A stretch of 64,000 nucleotides of DNA from Halocaridina rubra (GCA_037179515.1 JAXCGZ010003809.1:145349-209348); one strand, 5' to 3'. Shown: positions 19,960 to 32,560, counted from the first letter of the stretch. Notes: generated by a model not told the origin, from the letters alone. A program made the numbers and translations.

Positions 19960-20400
19960 CAAACTCTCAAGTCTTCTACACTGACGGCTCATTAAATCAA
20001 GAAACTGGAGCCTCAGCCGCCGCCTTCACCACCAGAAACCACGTCTAATCCTGGAGACTGTCAATCTCCTGCTCATCGCTCCAGACTGAGCTTGTTGCCA
20101 TAGCCAATGCCCACGACTTCTTCACCCAGCAAGGAGCTGACCATGCCCTAATTCTCTCTGACTCTTAAGGCCCCTTAAAGGCCATCAAGAAGCCACTCCT
20201 CAGAGACAATGTACGTATCATCACCACCATTCTCAGCCACTACCACAGGACAACCAGCCTTGGAAAAGCCATCACTCTTGCCTGGATTCCCAGCCACGAT
20301 GGCATCAAGGGAAATGAGGAAGCCGATCAAGATGCCAAACAAGCCACCCTTAGAGCAGAAATCTAAATTTCTCTGCCTCCTAGGATTCAACAGATAAATG
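19960..20400 (+). pseudogene. LINE C RNase H domain
   Basis: Spread over frames with stops, the plus strand encodes FYTDGSLNQETGASAA (first catalytic Asp), then LQTELVAIANAHDFF (catalytic Glu) and ALILSDS (second Asp). ITLAWIPSHDGIKGNEEAD closes the domain (His and the final Asp). The four catalytic positions of a type I RNase H are therefore recognisable. It would remove LINE RNA from the RNA/DNA hybrid. Stops at 20047 and 20167 break the frame. Its presence separates this LINE from the CR1-like families in the window. Confidence 0.85.
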
Positions 20401-20594
20401 CCAAAGCCACCAAGTCACTCCTTAACGTCTTAATAACTAAATACAACCTGTGCACTGACATTGGCTCCCCCTCCACCTGGTGGTACAAAGCCAACTCTGA
20501 TCTTCAGCATATCACCCTGCCTAAGAACTTTCGACGAAGCACAGCGGTCAATGTGTACCATCTGAGACTCGGGTACAAGTGCACCTGGTGAATA

Positions 20595-20831
20595 GTGGAT
20601 GATATCATCAGGGAATGCACTTTCTGCCAGGTAGCGTCACCACATCCACTGCTCCACTACATCCTCGAATGCGATTCCTTTTCAGAAATTCGACGGAAAA
20701 CTGGTGCCCCTGCAACATCCAGCGAAGATCCAAATGCCCTTCATGTTGCTAGCTCCATAATCAGACTAGCAACAAACAACTACATGAAAAGTCTATTGAA
20801 TATCATCAGTCAATACCCTCCACCAAGATAA
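20595..20831 (+). pseudogene. LINE C ORF2 C-terminus with zinc-finger-like motif
   Basis: A 78-residue frame with RECTFCQVASPHPLLHYILECDSF, quoted here only as Cys-X2-Cys, His and Cys positions: CTFC, LLHYILEC. This matches the CCHC-like motif at the C-terminus of many LINE ORF2 proteins. It ends with SQYPPPR and a stop at 20829. It follows the RNase H domain in order, after about 200 bases of damaged sequence. Confidence 0.75.
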
Positions 20832-21888
<1,057 letters not shown>

Positions 21889-22065
21889 ATTTTTTTTATG
21901 TGTGTGACACAGGGACAGACAAGAAAACTGCCTCCATCAATAAAGGGCCGGACACAAAGAAAACAGTAACATGAAGGAAAATAAAAAAGGGTAAGGACAA
22001 GGCAAAGATGAGGTAATGATACACATAGGAAAAGGACAGGCTGAAAGAGTAGTCAAAGTACTAAG
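21889..22065 (-). mobile_element. LINE F 3' UTR, distal part (left of the Gmr1-like insertion)
   Basis: It matches 40175-40345 of the LINE F copy inside Gypsy-2 (GTGTGACAC.AGGGACAG, CAATAAAGG, AAGGACAAGGCA.AGATGAGGTAAT). The run of T at 21890-21897 is the poly(A) end on the minus strand. The match stops at 22065 and resumes at 32561, on the other side of the LTR element. Confidence 0.85.
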
Positions 22066-23985
22066 TGTGACACATTGTTTCGCTCCATGTCACCAGAGGT
22101 CTTTATAGATGACTTATTAGTTATTTTTGTTAAATTTTAACTGTCTTTACTTTTCTTACTTAAAAAAATCTCACTCCTTGCATTTTGCAGATTATGATTA
22201 TTTGCAATTTATATTTCAGTATATAGCTTATTTTAAATATATCTTGTTTAATAATCTTGTATGTGCAAAAAGCATGATCCCAATACAAAAATCTCCCTCC
22301 TATTTCTCTCTTCTCTGTTTTCTCTCATATAGTGATGACGTAGTAATGACTTAATGATGACGTATCTTGTAAATACGTTGTTTACACAATTTTTTTATGA
22401 CAAAATGGCTCTTGCTGATAAATTTTGTTATTTTATAGAAATTCAGCTTGCTGATAATTTTGTTATAAGTTTAACCTTGCTGATATGTCATTACCCTGTC
22501 TATATATATTTCAGTAGTCTCTTTACTATTTGACTATTTAAAATTCCTTCTCCTGTATCGCAAAGAACGCTATGCAGATTTCAACCAGTATCCTATTTTG
22601 CCAATAAATATCCCTCGTTTCTCTTGTTTGCTTCCTCTTGTTGCACCTAAAATACTGTCTCTTCCTTGCATCTCTGCCATAATTGCCCACTAGAGACCAC
22701 CAATATAGTTAAAAAACAAAGCCATTGGGGGACAAATTACTACGTTGAATAAACCCTACTGGCTGGCCGAATGATGAAGTCACCAAGAGGGATGCTGGAT
22801 CTTTCTCAATTGGCGGCCAAACATCAGAGAGGCAAAATTTCGCCACAGCAGCAATGCTTACTTCGAACTTCGTTTGTGGGAGCAGTCTTCACAGAAATTC
22901 ATATGGCACAAATAAGGTGAGAGATAGTTGAAGGTAAAGCTCATTGGTCAAGCAAATAGGGAATTCGAGAAACTGGTTAAGTCCGTTACTGGTCAAATCC
23001 GTTACTGGTCAAATTCGAAGAAATTTCTCTCAATTCCATTCCCATACAAAACGAACTTTTGTAGATTACCTAACTGGGATATCATTTGTCAATTTATTTC
23101 CTTGACCTAGGAATTACCACTGATATACATTAATAAGGAACAACTTTCATATTAGGTGCCCAAGTAATATATCACCCTCAGAAGATTGCTATTACCACGA
23201 AATATTCTATCCCTTCTTCTAACGAATTCTAATTTCATTTCACCCCTTTTCTATCATCATAAATATATTGTTTTACGCTATAAATTGCAAATAATTCATA
23301 AGGTGGTTTAATGAATACATATATATCTTGTAGATTCTTCCTTCATCGTAAATAAAGTCTTTTACGATATAAATTGCAATTAATCAATAAGTAATTTTGC
23401 CCTATTTGCATTGCAAACATCTTGTTCACCACGATTTAATGAATACATACTGTATTTGTCATGCTGATGCTTCATTTATCGTGAATAAATTATTTTACGC
23501 TAATGCCTGCAAATAATTAATGATTTTTTACGCTCTTATGGTAGAGTAAATATTTCTGGTTAACTGTGACTAACCAATACATCTTCATCCAGTTGAGTAA
23601 TATTGGGGACTCATTATTAATCTGCTCGTGCCTTCAGTTTTTCCATTATTAACGGTGTGTCAGTTTTGTTTCTGCAATTGCAGTGTCCTCTATTCTCCCC
23701 TGACTGTATGACAGAGGTGATCATCGAGTTGAGGCCAAAGTCTTGGCATCAGTCTGTGGTGCCGGGAATCAATATCGTGCTCACTGCCTTAATTTTGTTT
23801 AATGTGTCCTTGCATTTCAAAAATTAAAAGAAAGTTGAATTCTGAGTTCCAGTTAACCGAGGAGTGGTATTCGGAGGGTGTGCAGGTAAAGATTAGCATT
23901 GGATGTTTGCATCCTCTTAACCGAGTTCAGTACCATGAGTCCCCTTAGGTAAAACAGAAACTTCACATCTTTCTTCCCCCCAACA
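22066..23985 (+). repeat. Gmr1-like element, 5' LTR (1920 bp)
   Basis: Colinear with 30542-32560 over its whole length. It contains two TGACGTA motifs (22336 and 22358), several AATAAA signals and an internal array of diverged ~125-bp units (about 23270-23560). It lacks a ~70-bp segment that the 3' LTR has around 32290-32370. No coding sequence is supported within it. Confidence 0.92.
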
Positions 23986-23992
23986 ATAAAAT

Positions 23993-24010
23993 TGGCGCCC
24001 AAACAGGGAG
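23993..24010 (+). promoter_or_regulatory. Primer binding site, tRNA-Lys type
   Basis: TGGCGCCCAAACAGGGAG, seven bases after the 5' LTR. It differs at two of 18 positions from the tRNA-Lys3-type primer site familiar from lentiviruses. Its position and TGGCGCC start make it the minus-strand primer site. Confidence 0.88.
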
Positions 24011-25135
24011 TCAGACAGACAGACTATGGTCATTTTTTTTTCATTTTGCTTTTTACATTACACATGAAACTCGATTACCATTGGCTTGGATTATTGAGAT
24101 GAACGAATTGTAGGCTGAGCACAAAAATTTTATCACTAGAGACGTTGCAAATCAGAATGTATTTATTTTCAAAATTAATTACATTAACTAATATTTTCTT
24201 TGTTTACTATATGGTAAACAAAATTTCAGGAAATTTGCATGAGATTATGTGGTAAGAGAATTAAGAAATTTTGCATGGCAAGAACACGTGTTATTTACGA
24301 TTTAATTTATTTGCGTGATAAGATTGAGTTTTAAAGCATAAGAATTTTTTATATCCAGTAAAGGGTGATATTTGTTAGAAAATGTTTATATTTCTTTGGG
24401 ATTTAGAATTGGGAGTAAGCATATTAAGTATATTGCTTATAATTGAGTTTTTATATTCAAGCATTGACTGCTCATAGATTGAATAAGGAAAACTTTAGCG
24501 TCGTTTCTTGAGCCTAGGCTAAGCCCTTCATGTGTCTGAGTTGTCACTCAAAAATAAAGTTTCCCATTATTAGTAGACGCATGTGCAATTTGTCTGCATT
24601 GTAAGTCGTTAGCTTATCCTTGGTGTATTTTGTATAGGATCTGTGCCCCTCTGGCAACTCTCCAGAATTTTACTTATGAGATTTCAACCGCAGGTACTGC
24701 CACAGACGCGCTCATATGCAGGCATGACAGCTATGCTTTACTTGTTTGTATTCTCCTGCTCCAGATGCTTGTCTGCAAAATTTGATGTTGCTCATTCCTT
24801 TCATTTTCACCATAACTGTGGGTACTGCCACATATGACTGTTAAACAGGCACAGCTGCCATTCTGTGTTATCAATGCTTCATGCACTGTTTTGCAACATT
24901 TTGCTGTCATGCACTTGAGTGTATTTTGAGTCACTTTCATAGTGAGGTTCTGGGATCACCGTTACATATAAGTTTGAACTGTGGTGTTGATTTTTTTTTC
25001 TCTCCTTGGCGTTGTATGGTTCATTCAAGTTCTTTTTACTATTATAGATTATTTTTTTGTGTTTGGATTATTTCATTTGGCCTTGTCCGGTTGATTTGCT
25101 TTGGCACTTCATTGTTGACTGTTCTGGAACTCATC
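24011..25135 (+). other. Gmr1-like element leader, non-coding
   Basis: About 1.1 kb between primer site and first gag ATG, unusually long. It is AT-rich with short upstream frames only. GTACTGCCACA occurs twice (24693 and 24821). I see no coding domain. Confidence 0.6.
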
Positions 25136-26420
25136 ATGGAAACCAGGCAGTCACAGGAAACCATAAAATCATTCGATGAGGAGAGTTACCTGGACAAGAT
25201 GATTGGTATGGGTGAGAAACATGTCTATACACAAGGACTGATGATCCTCAAGTGGGCTCATAACAAGATGGCTACACGCTGAGCCGACCTAGAGAGGAAA
25301 ACACGCGAGCAGGAGCAGGCACAAGTGATACGAGAAAGCGAGGAAGCTCAATTTGAGAATGATCAGGCGCAGGCACAAGCACTATGAGAACATGAGCTTG
25401 CACTTGCTCAGCTTCGAGCGGGAACCCCGGATAGTGATGCCTCACTCAAAATGGGGGCCAGGCTAGTGAGAGGCCCCCCGCAATACAGAAAATTGAGGAC
25501 AATGGCAAGCAACCACTTGATATTTACATCCGTCTCCCAAAAGTCTTGCCACCGCTAATGATGTCACAGAGGCTGAGAAGATCGCTGGCTGCTCGCCTCC
25601 ATGCCACCGCATCTGATTGCCCTGGTCAATGAACTCGACTGCGGGCATATGATGGACAACAAGAAAGTTAAAAGCACACCCCTTGCCTCACAGAACCTTT
25701 TGCCAGCTGAGTGTCGTGCTAGCTTTGTGCCAGCTTTCCCATTGAAGGAGGAGAACTGCAGTGCCTTTGGCAACAGCAAGGCCCACCTCTTTGATGATAT
25801 GTTGTGAGTTGCAAAGTGTCCTCAAGAGACGTGGTATCCGTTCTTGATGTTTGATTCAATGACCTCCCTACGGACGTTCTTGCGTATGTAAGGACCCAGC
25901 TTAAGGATGATATCGACTTCGAGAAAAGTTTAGCTGCTGCGGATGAGTACCTCCAGCACAACCAGCCTGGAGTACGTCTCTGTGACCTTATGAGGGCAAG
26001 AAGGGCCAATCCCAAGGCTCGTCCTCCGAGTGTCATCTCCCCTGCAGCAGGCCATGATTCTCACCAGAAAGGAGATCGAAGGAACGGGAAGCACAAGGGC
26101 CCTTCTCAGAACTTCAATTGGCCAGTTCATCCTCCTCACACTCCTAATCCTTATTACGGCCATGCACCCACACTCAGAAAGGATGACTCTATAAAACCTA
26201 AGTCTCATCAGTTCAGAGGCAAGGGAAATTACCCTACTCCACCTTCCAAGGGATTTCAGCTGAACTCTAAGATCCACCACACTCCCTCTCACAATGGTGA
26301 CCAGCATAACCATCTGGCCACTCACTAGGCCCATGCTGTAGAAACAAGGCCAGTAAGGGCCGCCGAGGATAACGCCGAGGACCAACCGGACAGAGTCGCC
26401 AATGTGCGATTCACTGAACA
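25136..26420 (+). pseudogene. Gmr1-like element gag
   Basis: ATG at 25136 (METRQSQETIKSFDEESYL) opens the first coding block. It is followed after a stop (25280) by a Glu/Gln-rich helical stretch (RKTREQEQAQVIRESEEAQ). Frame 25601-25807 carries NKKVKSTPLASQNLLPAECR, a capsid-like block. The last frame, 25990-26328, is basic and rich in His, Pro and Lys, as in a nucleocapsid, but I see no CCHC knuckle. Assignment rests on position before the protease and on composition, not on a clear family motif. At least four stops or frameshifts. Confidence 0.65.
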
Positions 26421-26744
26421 TGATCCCAAGATGGTCCCAACGTGCCTAGGAACCATAAATGGTGTGGAAGCTGAGATAGCCCTTGATACAGGGGCCAGTG
26501 GCATATTTGTTGACGAGAGATTTGTTAGGGATGAAGATTTCACTGGCAAGGTCGTTCGTGTCTAGGTTGCTAAAGGAGCACCTCAGATGCGACACTGCTG
26601 TATCATTGACCTGGACTGCAAATACTACAAGGGCAAAGCCCCACCTGTGACATTGATTGGGCCTCTGTACCATGTCTTGCTGGGTCATGTACTGAACCTA
26701 GCACCTATCTCCCAGGCCGACCTCTACCACGATGACATTTTTCA
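26421..26744 (+). pseudogene. Gmr1-like element aspartic protease
   Basis: From 26421 the frame reads MVPTCLGTINGVEAEIALDTGASGIFVDERFV, given here by landmarks: EIALDTGASG is the catalytic D-T-G loop, followed by a flap-side IFVDERFV. A stop near 26563 (TCTAGG) is followed in frame by HCCIIDLDCKYYKGKAP and LIGPLYHVLLGHVL, resembling the C-terminal hydrophobic-Gly block. Immediately downstream comes integrase, not RT, which is the unusual point of this element. Confidence 0.8.
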
Positions 26745-28170
26745 GTGGAACATTCCTCAGGCGAAGCCATTTCAGCAGCAACTACTGGCTCTGACGGCAG
26801 GAATTTGGACGATTCTCTGATTGACTCCATTGACTCTGCTGCAATTAGTACCAGTAATGTGGAACGCAGAGAGTTTCCCCCTCCTGTACCAGATGATGCA
26901 TCTCTAGAGCCACTGAAGTCCCATACAGACTTTGCCAAACTGCAGCAATACTGCCCCAGCCTCAAGCACTGGATGCAACAGGCCACTGAGGGAAGAACCT
27001 TTACAGTAAGAGGAGGAGGAGGTCAGATCACTTACACATTTGAAGATGGAGTTCTTTGCAGTCATGTGACTAATGATGGCCACACCTTTAAACAGTCGAT
27101 GGTGTCCGGTTTGTTGCGCCGTCAGGCTATGTATGTGGCACACCATTTACCTCTGAGTGGACACAGAGGCAAAGCAAAACCTTGGCACCTACTTCAGAAG
27201 GTTTTGCATGGCCAAACATGTACGCCCAGATAAACATATAAGTGGGCTCCTGCCCTGGCTTTCAATCCATCTCTACGGCACCAGTAACAAAAGTCCCCAT
27301 GGTTCTAACTAAGCTCTTAACGGAGCCATATTACAAGGTTGCTATCGACATATAAGATCCTAGTAACCCTGCTACGAACAGTTCCTCCTGGTATATGTCA
27401 AACTGGAAACAAGGTACATGGATGCAGTGCCGCTATCTTCTATCACGACCGAAGCACTTGCTCATGCCCTATTCAAAATCTGCTTCAGGGTCGACATCCC
27501 TGAGCAGGCCACTTCTGACAATGGAAGTAAGTTTACAAGTAGGCACTTTGAGGGTTTCTGTAACCTCTTAGAAATGAAACACATTCGTATTTGTGTCTAT
27601 CATGTCCAATCAAATGGAACTTGTGAATGCTATAATGGGACACTGAAGCAATGTTTGTGCAAACTGGTGATAAATATTCCCAGGCAGTGGGACAAGTATG
27701 TCCCCGCTGCACTTTTATTCTTCAGAGACACGTGCCACGACACTACTGGATAATCACCTTTCGAGCTGATTTATGGTCATAAGATCAGAGGCCCAGTGGA
27801 ATCCTTGGCAGAATGTTGGAACTCACACATCATCAAGGACGACGATAGGGACATCCATGAGTATATTTTGAAGTTTTCGTCCCATATCAAAAAGACATGG
27901 AAAACTACACAATTAGCCATTAAGGGTCACCAGCAGACGCTAAGCTCCTCTTTGACAAGTGTGCCTGGCATCGTGACCTGACACCCGGAGAACGAGCATT
28001 GTTACTTCTTCCAACACATACTCACAAGCTAATGCTACGCTTAAAAGGACCATACACTGTGGCACATCATGTGACCCCTGACAATTAAGTGTTAAATGTT
28101 GATGGCAATAACCGGAAATTCCACATTAACCATCTGAAGCTTTATCGCAAGGACCCGGAGGCCCATAGGG
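26745..28170 (+). pseudogene. Gmr1-like element integrase, located upstream of RT
   Basis: Frame 26745-27233 ends in a zinc-binding start (YVAHHLPLSGHRGKAK) and is frameshifted near 27205. The CPGF-type Cys pair and KVAIDI (first catalytic Asp, about 27337-27351) follow. Frame 27418-27753 supplies ATSDNGSKFTSRHFEGF (second Asp) and SNGTCECYNGTLKQCL (Glu). The end, about 28050-28150, reads LKGPYTVAHHV and NRKFHINHLKLYR, a GPY/F module characteristic of Gypsy and retroviral integrases. The domain is therefore Gypsy-type though it stands where copia elements place it. At least five lesions. Confidence 0.88.
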
Positions 28171-29350
28171 ATCCTGCGCTGGCACTCTCAGCAACCCTTG
28201 TAGGTGCCCTCAGTAGCACCATTACCTCCAAGGTGTTACATTATAACCACCCCTTACCTCCTTTATTGGAGTACTCCTCTCTTGCAATGGAGACAGAGTT
28301 ACGGGAGTGGATTTTTCAGAAGAAACCCCTCTGGCCGCAGCAACAGCCCTCGCAATGGAAGAGGTAACCTTAATTTTCGATGATGGTAAGGATCCTGCCA
28401 TTCCCACACACCAAAAGGAAAGTGTGAGTAATTGCATTATTAACTCCAGGCTGCAACCGAGTCAACAGAAACAGCAGAACGATATATTAGAGTACTACAA
28501 AAAAGTTTTCTATGACCTTCCAAGCGCTACTGCTACCCTTGAGCATCATGTCAGATTGACTGACCCAGAGTCATTGTGGCATTCCTATGGCCTTCCCCAC
28601 CAGCTGTCTGTACAGCTGAAGGAGGATCTTGACACTTGGGTCTTCCTCGGAATAGTTGAAAAGAACATTTTGCCTTGGTGTTCACCATTTCTAGCAGTGC
28701 GTATGCGAGATGGCAGTCACAGGTTCTGCCTTGATTGTCGTAAGCTTATCTCCTGTACTATCTTTAATGGAGAGCTCATTCTTGATGCCGAGAATATTTT
28801 CTCGTTACTCTCCCGAGCCCGCTACCTGTCCAAATTGGAGCTGACCAGTGGATTTTGGCAAGTCCCGCTGAGCGAGACTACCAAACCTTTAACAGCCTTT
28901 TCCTCAATATATGGTCTGTACCAGTTCAGGGTCATGCCTTTTGGTATGGTGAATACCCCTGGCCGCTAGTTCAAGAGGACAATTTTGCAGGACCTCGACA
29001 ATGTCTCATGCATTCTCAGGATTGGTCATCGCACCTCCCGACTTTTCGTTCGCCGAGTTCTCTCCCTTCTGAAACAGCTTGGACTTCACTTACAGCCTTC
29101 CAGTTGCAAGATTGGTTTCACACAACTGCAGTATCTTGGTCAATTGGTAAGAGAAGGAGTTATGTCCCCTTTACAGGATAAGGTGCAAGCTATTAAGGAT
29201 ATGGAGAAACCTGCTACTGTCACTCAACTTAGATCATTCCAGGATAGTGTCAACTACTACCAACGGTTCATTCCACACTTTAACGCTATTGCTGCCCCTT
29301 TGCAGGAAAAGACTTCCTCAAAGCAAAGCAAGACTTCCCCTGTCCAATGA
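28171..29350 (+). pseudogene. Gmr1-like element reverse transcriptase
   Basis: Frame 28307-28969 has a linker then DTWVFLGIVEKNILPWCSPF, RFCLDCRKLI, YLSKLELTSGFWQVPL and YQFRVMPFGMVNTPGR, the standard Gypsy RT blocks. After a stop at 28967 the catalytic region (29010-29025) reads CILRIGH. The Y-x-D-D box is absent, apparently scrambled by small indels. Frame 28985-29350 resumes with LLKQLGLHLQPSSCKIGF, YLGQLVREGV and TQLRSFQDSVNYYQRFIPHF, the thumb. RT would copy element RNA in particles; this copy cannot. Confidence 0.9.
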
Positions 29351-29808
29351 ACAGATGGGGCAGAGAGAGCATTCAACAAGTTCCAAGAAGCATTGGCGGG
29401 TAAGCCAGTATTACATTTGGTAAACCAGATTTTCCCTTTATCTTGCAGACTGACACCTCAGACGAAAACCTGGGAGCCGTGCTCTTGCACGCCCAGTCAG
29501 ACAACCCAGCAGAAGTAGCTCCAGTGTGATATGCAAGACACAGGCTTCGTCCTGCAGAGCGGAATTACTCCATCATGGAGAAGGAAGCTCTGGCCGCATA
29601 CTGTATCATAAAGAAATTTGAAGTCCATCTGTATGGCCGACAATTTACACTGAGAACAGACCACCATCCTCTCCTACATTTACATATGGTAGACGAGCTG
29701 AATCCTCAGCTGAAAAGGTGGGCACTTTACCTGAATCTTTTCAAATTCACTGCTCAACATATTGATGGAGAGGACAATGGCCTTACTGACCTACTAAGTC
29801 GACAGTAA
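29351..29808 (+). pseudogene. Gmr1-like element RNase H
   Basis: About 29446 reads LQTDTSDENLGAVLLH (first catalytic Asp in TDTS). A stop at 29527 follows, and then RPAERNYSIMEKEALAAY (catalytic Glu), FTLRTDHHPLLHL (Asp) and AQHIDGEDNGLTDLLSRQ ending at 29806. It follows RT directly and is the last coding domain of the element: no integrase comes after it. The final LSRQ-stop resembles the RNase H-tether boundary of Gypsy elements (D-x-LSR), here used as the polyprotein end. Confidence 0.9.
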
Positions 29809-30530
29809 TTACTTCTCTGTTGTGTTGTTTATTTTTATGTTTAGTTTTATATCTTCAATACTGTACTTATTCATTTTAGCTTACATACATATTTCAGTTT
29901 GGTCATGTACTTGTAAAATGACATTTGCTTAGTGTCCTTTAGTATAGCATGTTTATACACCCTTGTGGAACGTATCCATGTGTATTAACTCTATTCCAAA
30001 TAGAAGACGAAAAAGAAGATGAAGAATATTTCTTTGATTGTAGTTTTAGATTTCTCTCTTGTGAGACCCTGAAAGCTAGAACACGGCGGAAACTTTTAGT
30101 TTAGTGTTGAATAGCTGAAGCTGTTTTAAATCCAGTTGCCACTCTTAAGGACGACTAGATTCAAAATTTTCCTTTTATGTATGCTGTATATTTTTATATA
30201 TTATTTTATTGCCTTATTACATGTGAAGAATTCTTAAACTTAAATATTGGTATTTTCTTTGATATTTAATTGTGATTTAAATTTGCTTGTAATTTCAATT
30301 TGATAACACTCCTTTTATATTTTGTATGTCACTTAATTTTTTTTCATAAGAATTTGTTCACTTTATTGATATTATGATATGTTCCAGTGGTGGATCCCAT
30401 TTTTTTGCTCATATATTCTTTTCTCTTAAAATGATCTTTCATCCCTCATAATAGCACTGAAGTCACCGTAACATCCCCTGTTCTTTTTTTCGCCTTCAAT
30501 AGTAAATTTTTTTAAATTCATTATTCTCTA
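29809..30530 (+). other. Gmr1-like element 3' untranslated region
   Basis: About 720 bases, AT-rich, with no convincing reading frame and in particular no integrase or envelope-like domain. This confirms that pol ends with RNase H. Confidence 0.7.
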
Positions 30531-30541
30531 GAAAGGGCCTT
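30531..30541 (+). promoter_or_regulatory. Polypurine tract of the Gmr1-like element
   Basis: AGAAAGGGCCT directly before the 3' LTR start (TGTGACA at 30542). Purine-rich core AGAAAGGG; expected plus-strand primer. Confidence 0.6.
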
Positions 30542-32560
30542 TGTGACAGAGTGTTTTGCTCCAAGTCATCAGAGGTCTTTATTGATGACTTACTAGTTGT
30601 TTTTGTTAACTTTTAACTGTCTTCTCTTTTCTTACTAAAAAAAAAATCTCACTCCTTGCATTTTTCAGATTACAATTATATGCAATTTATATTTCAGTAT
30701 ATAGCTAATTTTAAATATATTTTGTTTAATAATCTTGTATGTGTAGAAAGCATGATCCCAATACAAAAATCTCCCTCCCATTTCTCTGTTCTCTGTTTTA
30801 TCTTGTGTAGTGATTACGTAGTATTGACGTAGTGATGACGTATCTTTTAAATACGTTGCTTTTGCAATTTTCTAATGATAAAATTGCTCTTGCTGATAAA
30901 TTTTGCTATATTATAAAAATTCAACTTGCAGATAATTTTGTTATAAATTTGACCTTGCTGATATGTAATTGGCCTGTCTAGATACATTTCAGTAGCCACT
31001 TTACTATGTGAATATCTAAAATTCCTTCTCCTGCAGTGCAAAGAACGCTCCGCAAATTTCCACCAGTAACCTATTTTGCCCATAAATATTTCCCGTTTGG
31101 TTTGTTTGTTTCCTCTTGTTGCACCTAAAAGACTGTCTCTCCCTTGCATCTCTGCCATAATTCCTGCCAGGGATCACCACAATAGTAAAAAAAAAAAAAA
31201 AAATTGGAAACAAATTACTGCTCTGAATAAACCCTACAGGTTGGCCGAATGATGACATCACCAAAACGGACGCTGGATCTCTCTCAATTGGCGGCCAAGC
31301 ATCACAGAGGCAAGATTTCGCCTCAGCAGTCAAGCTAACTCCAAACTTCCTTTGTGGGAGCAGTCCTCACAGGAATTCATCTGGCACCAATGAGGTGAGA
31401 GATAGTTGAAGGTAAAGCTCGTTGTTAAAGCAAATTGGAAATTCGAGAAAGTGGTTAAATCCATTACTGGTCAAATCCTAAGAAATTTCTCACAGTTCCA
31501 TTCCCATATAAAACGAACTTTTGTAGATTACCTAACTGGAATCTCATTGTCAAATTTAATTCTTTGACCTCGAAATCACCGCTGATGTACATAGATAAAA
31601 AGTATCTTTCATTGCGGGTGCCCAGGTAATATATCACCCTCAGAAGTTTGCTGATTACCACGTAACAATATACCCCTTCTCATAACGAATTCTAATTTCA
31701 TTTCACCACTTTCTATCATCATAAATAAAATGTTTTATGCTAGAAATTGCAAATAATTCTTAAGGTGGCTTTTGCCCGTTTGGTACTGTAAACATTTCTT
31801 GCTAGCCAATATTTAATGAATACATATTTATCTAGTAGATTCTTTCTTCATTGTAAATAAAGTGTTTTATGATATAAATTACAAATAATTAATAAGTAAA
31901 TTTGCCCTATTGGCATTGCAAGCGTTTCTTGCTAATCATAACTCAAAGAAAATATACTGTATTTGTCTCGCTAATTCTTCATTTATTGTGAATAAATTGT
32001 TTTATGATAATGCCTGCAAATAATTAGTGATTTTTTATGCTCTTATGGTAGAGTAAATATTTCTGGCTAGCTGTGACTAACCAATATATTTTCATCCAGT
32101 AGAATAATATTGGAAACTTATTATTTATGTGCTCATACCTTCAGCTTTTTCATTATCAACGGTATGTCGTTTTTGTTTCTGTAATCGCAGTGTCCTCTAT
32201 TCTGCTCTTCCTGTGTGACAGAGGTGATCATCGAGTTGAGGCCAAAGTCTTGGCATCAGTATGTTGTGCCGGGAATCGAAATCCTTCTCACCACCTCCGG
32301 TATTTGAGGCTGCATTCCATAAATATAAATTTCTAAATTTGTTCCAGTTTTCCAAAATTAATTCAATTTTTTAATATGTCCTTGCATTTCCAAAATTAAA
32401 AGAAAGTTGAATTCTGAGTTTCATTTAATCAAGGAGAGGTATTTGGAGGGTGTGCAGGTAAAGATTAGCCTTGGATGTTTGTGAACTCTTAACTGAGTTC
32501 AATACCTTGAGTTCCCTTAGGTAAAACAGAGAATTAACAATATCATCCTTCCCCCCAACA
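30542..32560 (+). repeat. Gmr1-like element, 3' LTR (2019 bp)
   Basis: Direct repeat of 22066-23985 with many substitutions. It carries an A-run at 31187-31201 and an additional ~70-bp segment near 32290-32370. TGACGTA motifs at 30825 and 30836. It ends CCAACA at 32560, followed by CTGAGGACC of the LINE F flank. Confidence 0.92.

Larger units (their letters stand above)
22066..32560 (+). mobile_element. Gmr1-like Ty3/Gypsy LTR retrotransposon (PR-IN-RT-RH order), complete but mutated
   Basis: Long direct repeats at 22066-23985 and 30542-32560, both TGTGACA...CCAACA, a primer site at 23993 and a polypurine stretch at 30531-30541 define the ends. Flanks CTAAG and CTGAG are a decayed 5-bp duplication. 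The interior encodes gag, D-T-G protease, integrase with GPY/F-like end, then RT and RNase H. RT and RNase H are Gypsy-like in motif, but integrase comes first, as in copia. This is the arrangement described for the Gmr1 group. It is inserted in a LINE F 3' UTR. Confidence 0.9.

Noticed and set aside
24643..25282. Cys/His-rich frames in the Gmr1-like leader as a host gene
   Set aside because: The frames are short, lack a known domain, lie inside the element between primer site and gag, and the second merges into the gag start.
25719..26549. Long minus-strand frames (105, 163 and 74 residues) over the Gmr1-like gag
   Set aside because: Opposite strand to a gag-protease region with a clear D-T-G motif; Ser/Arg/Leu-rich composition typical of antisense frames.
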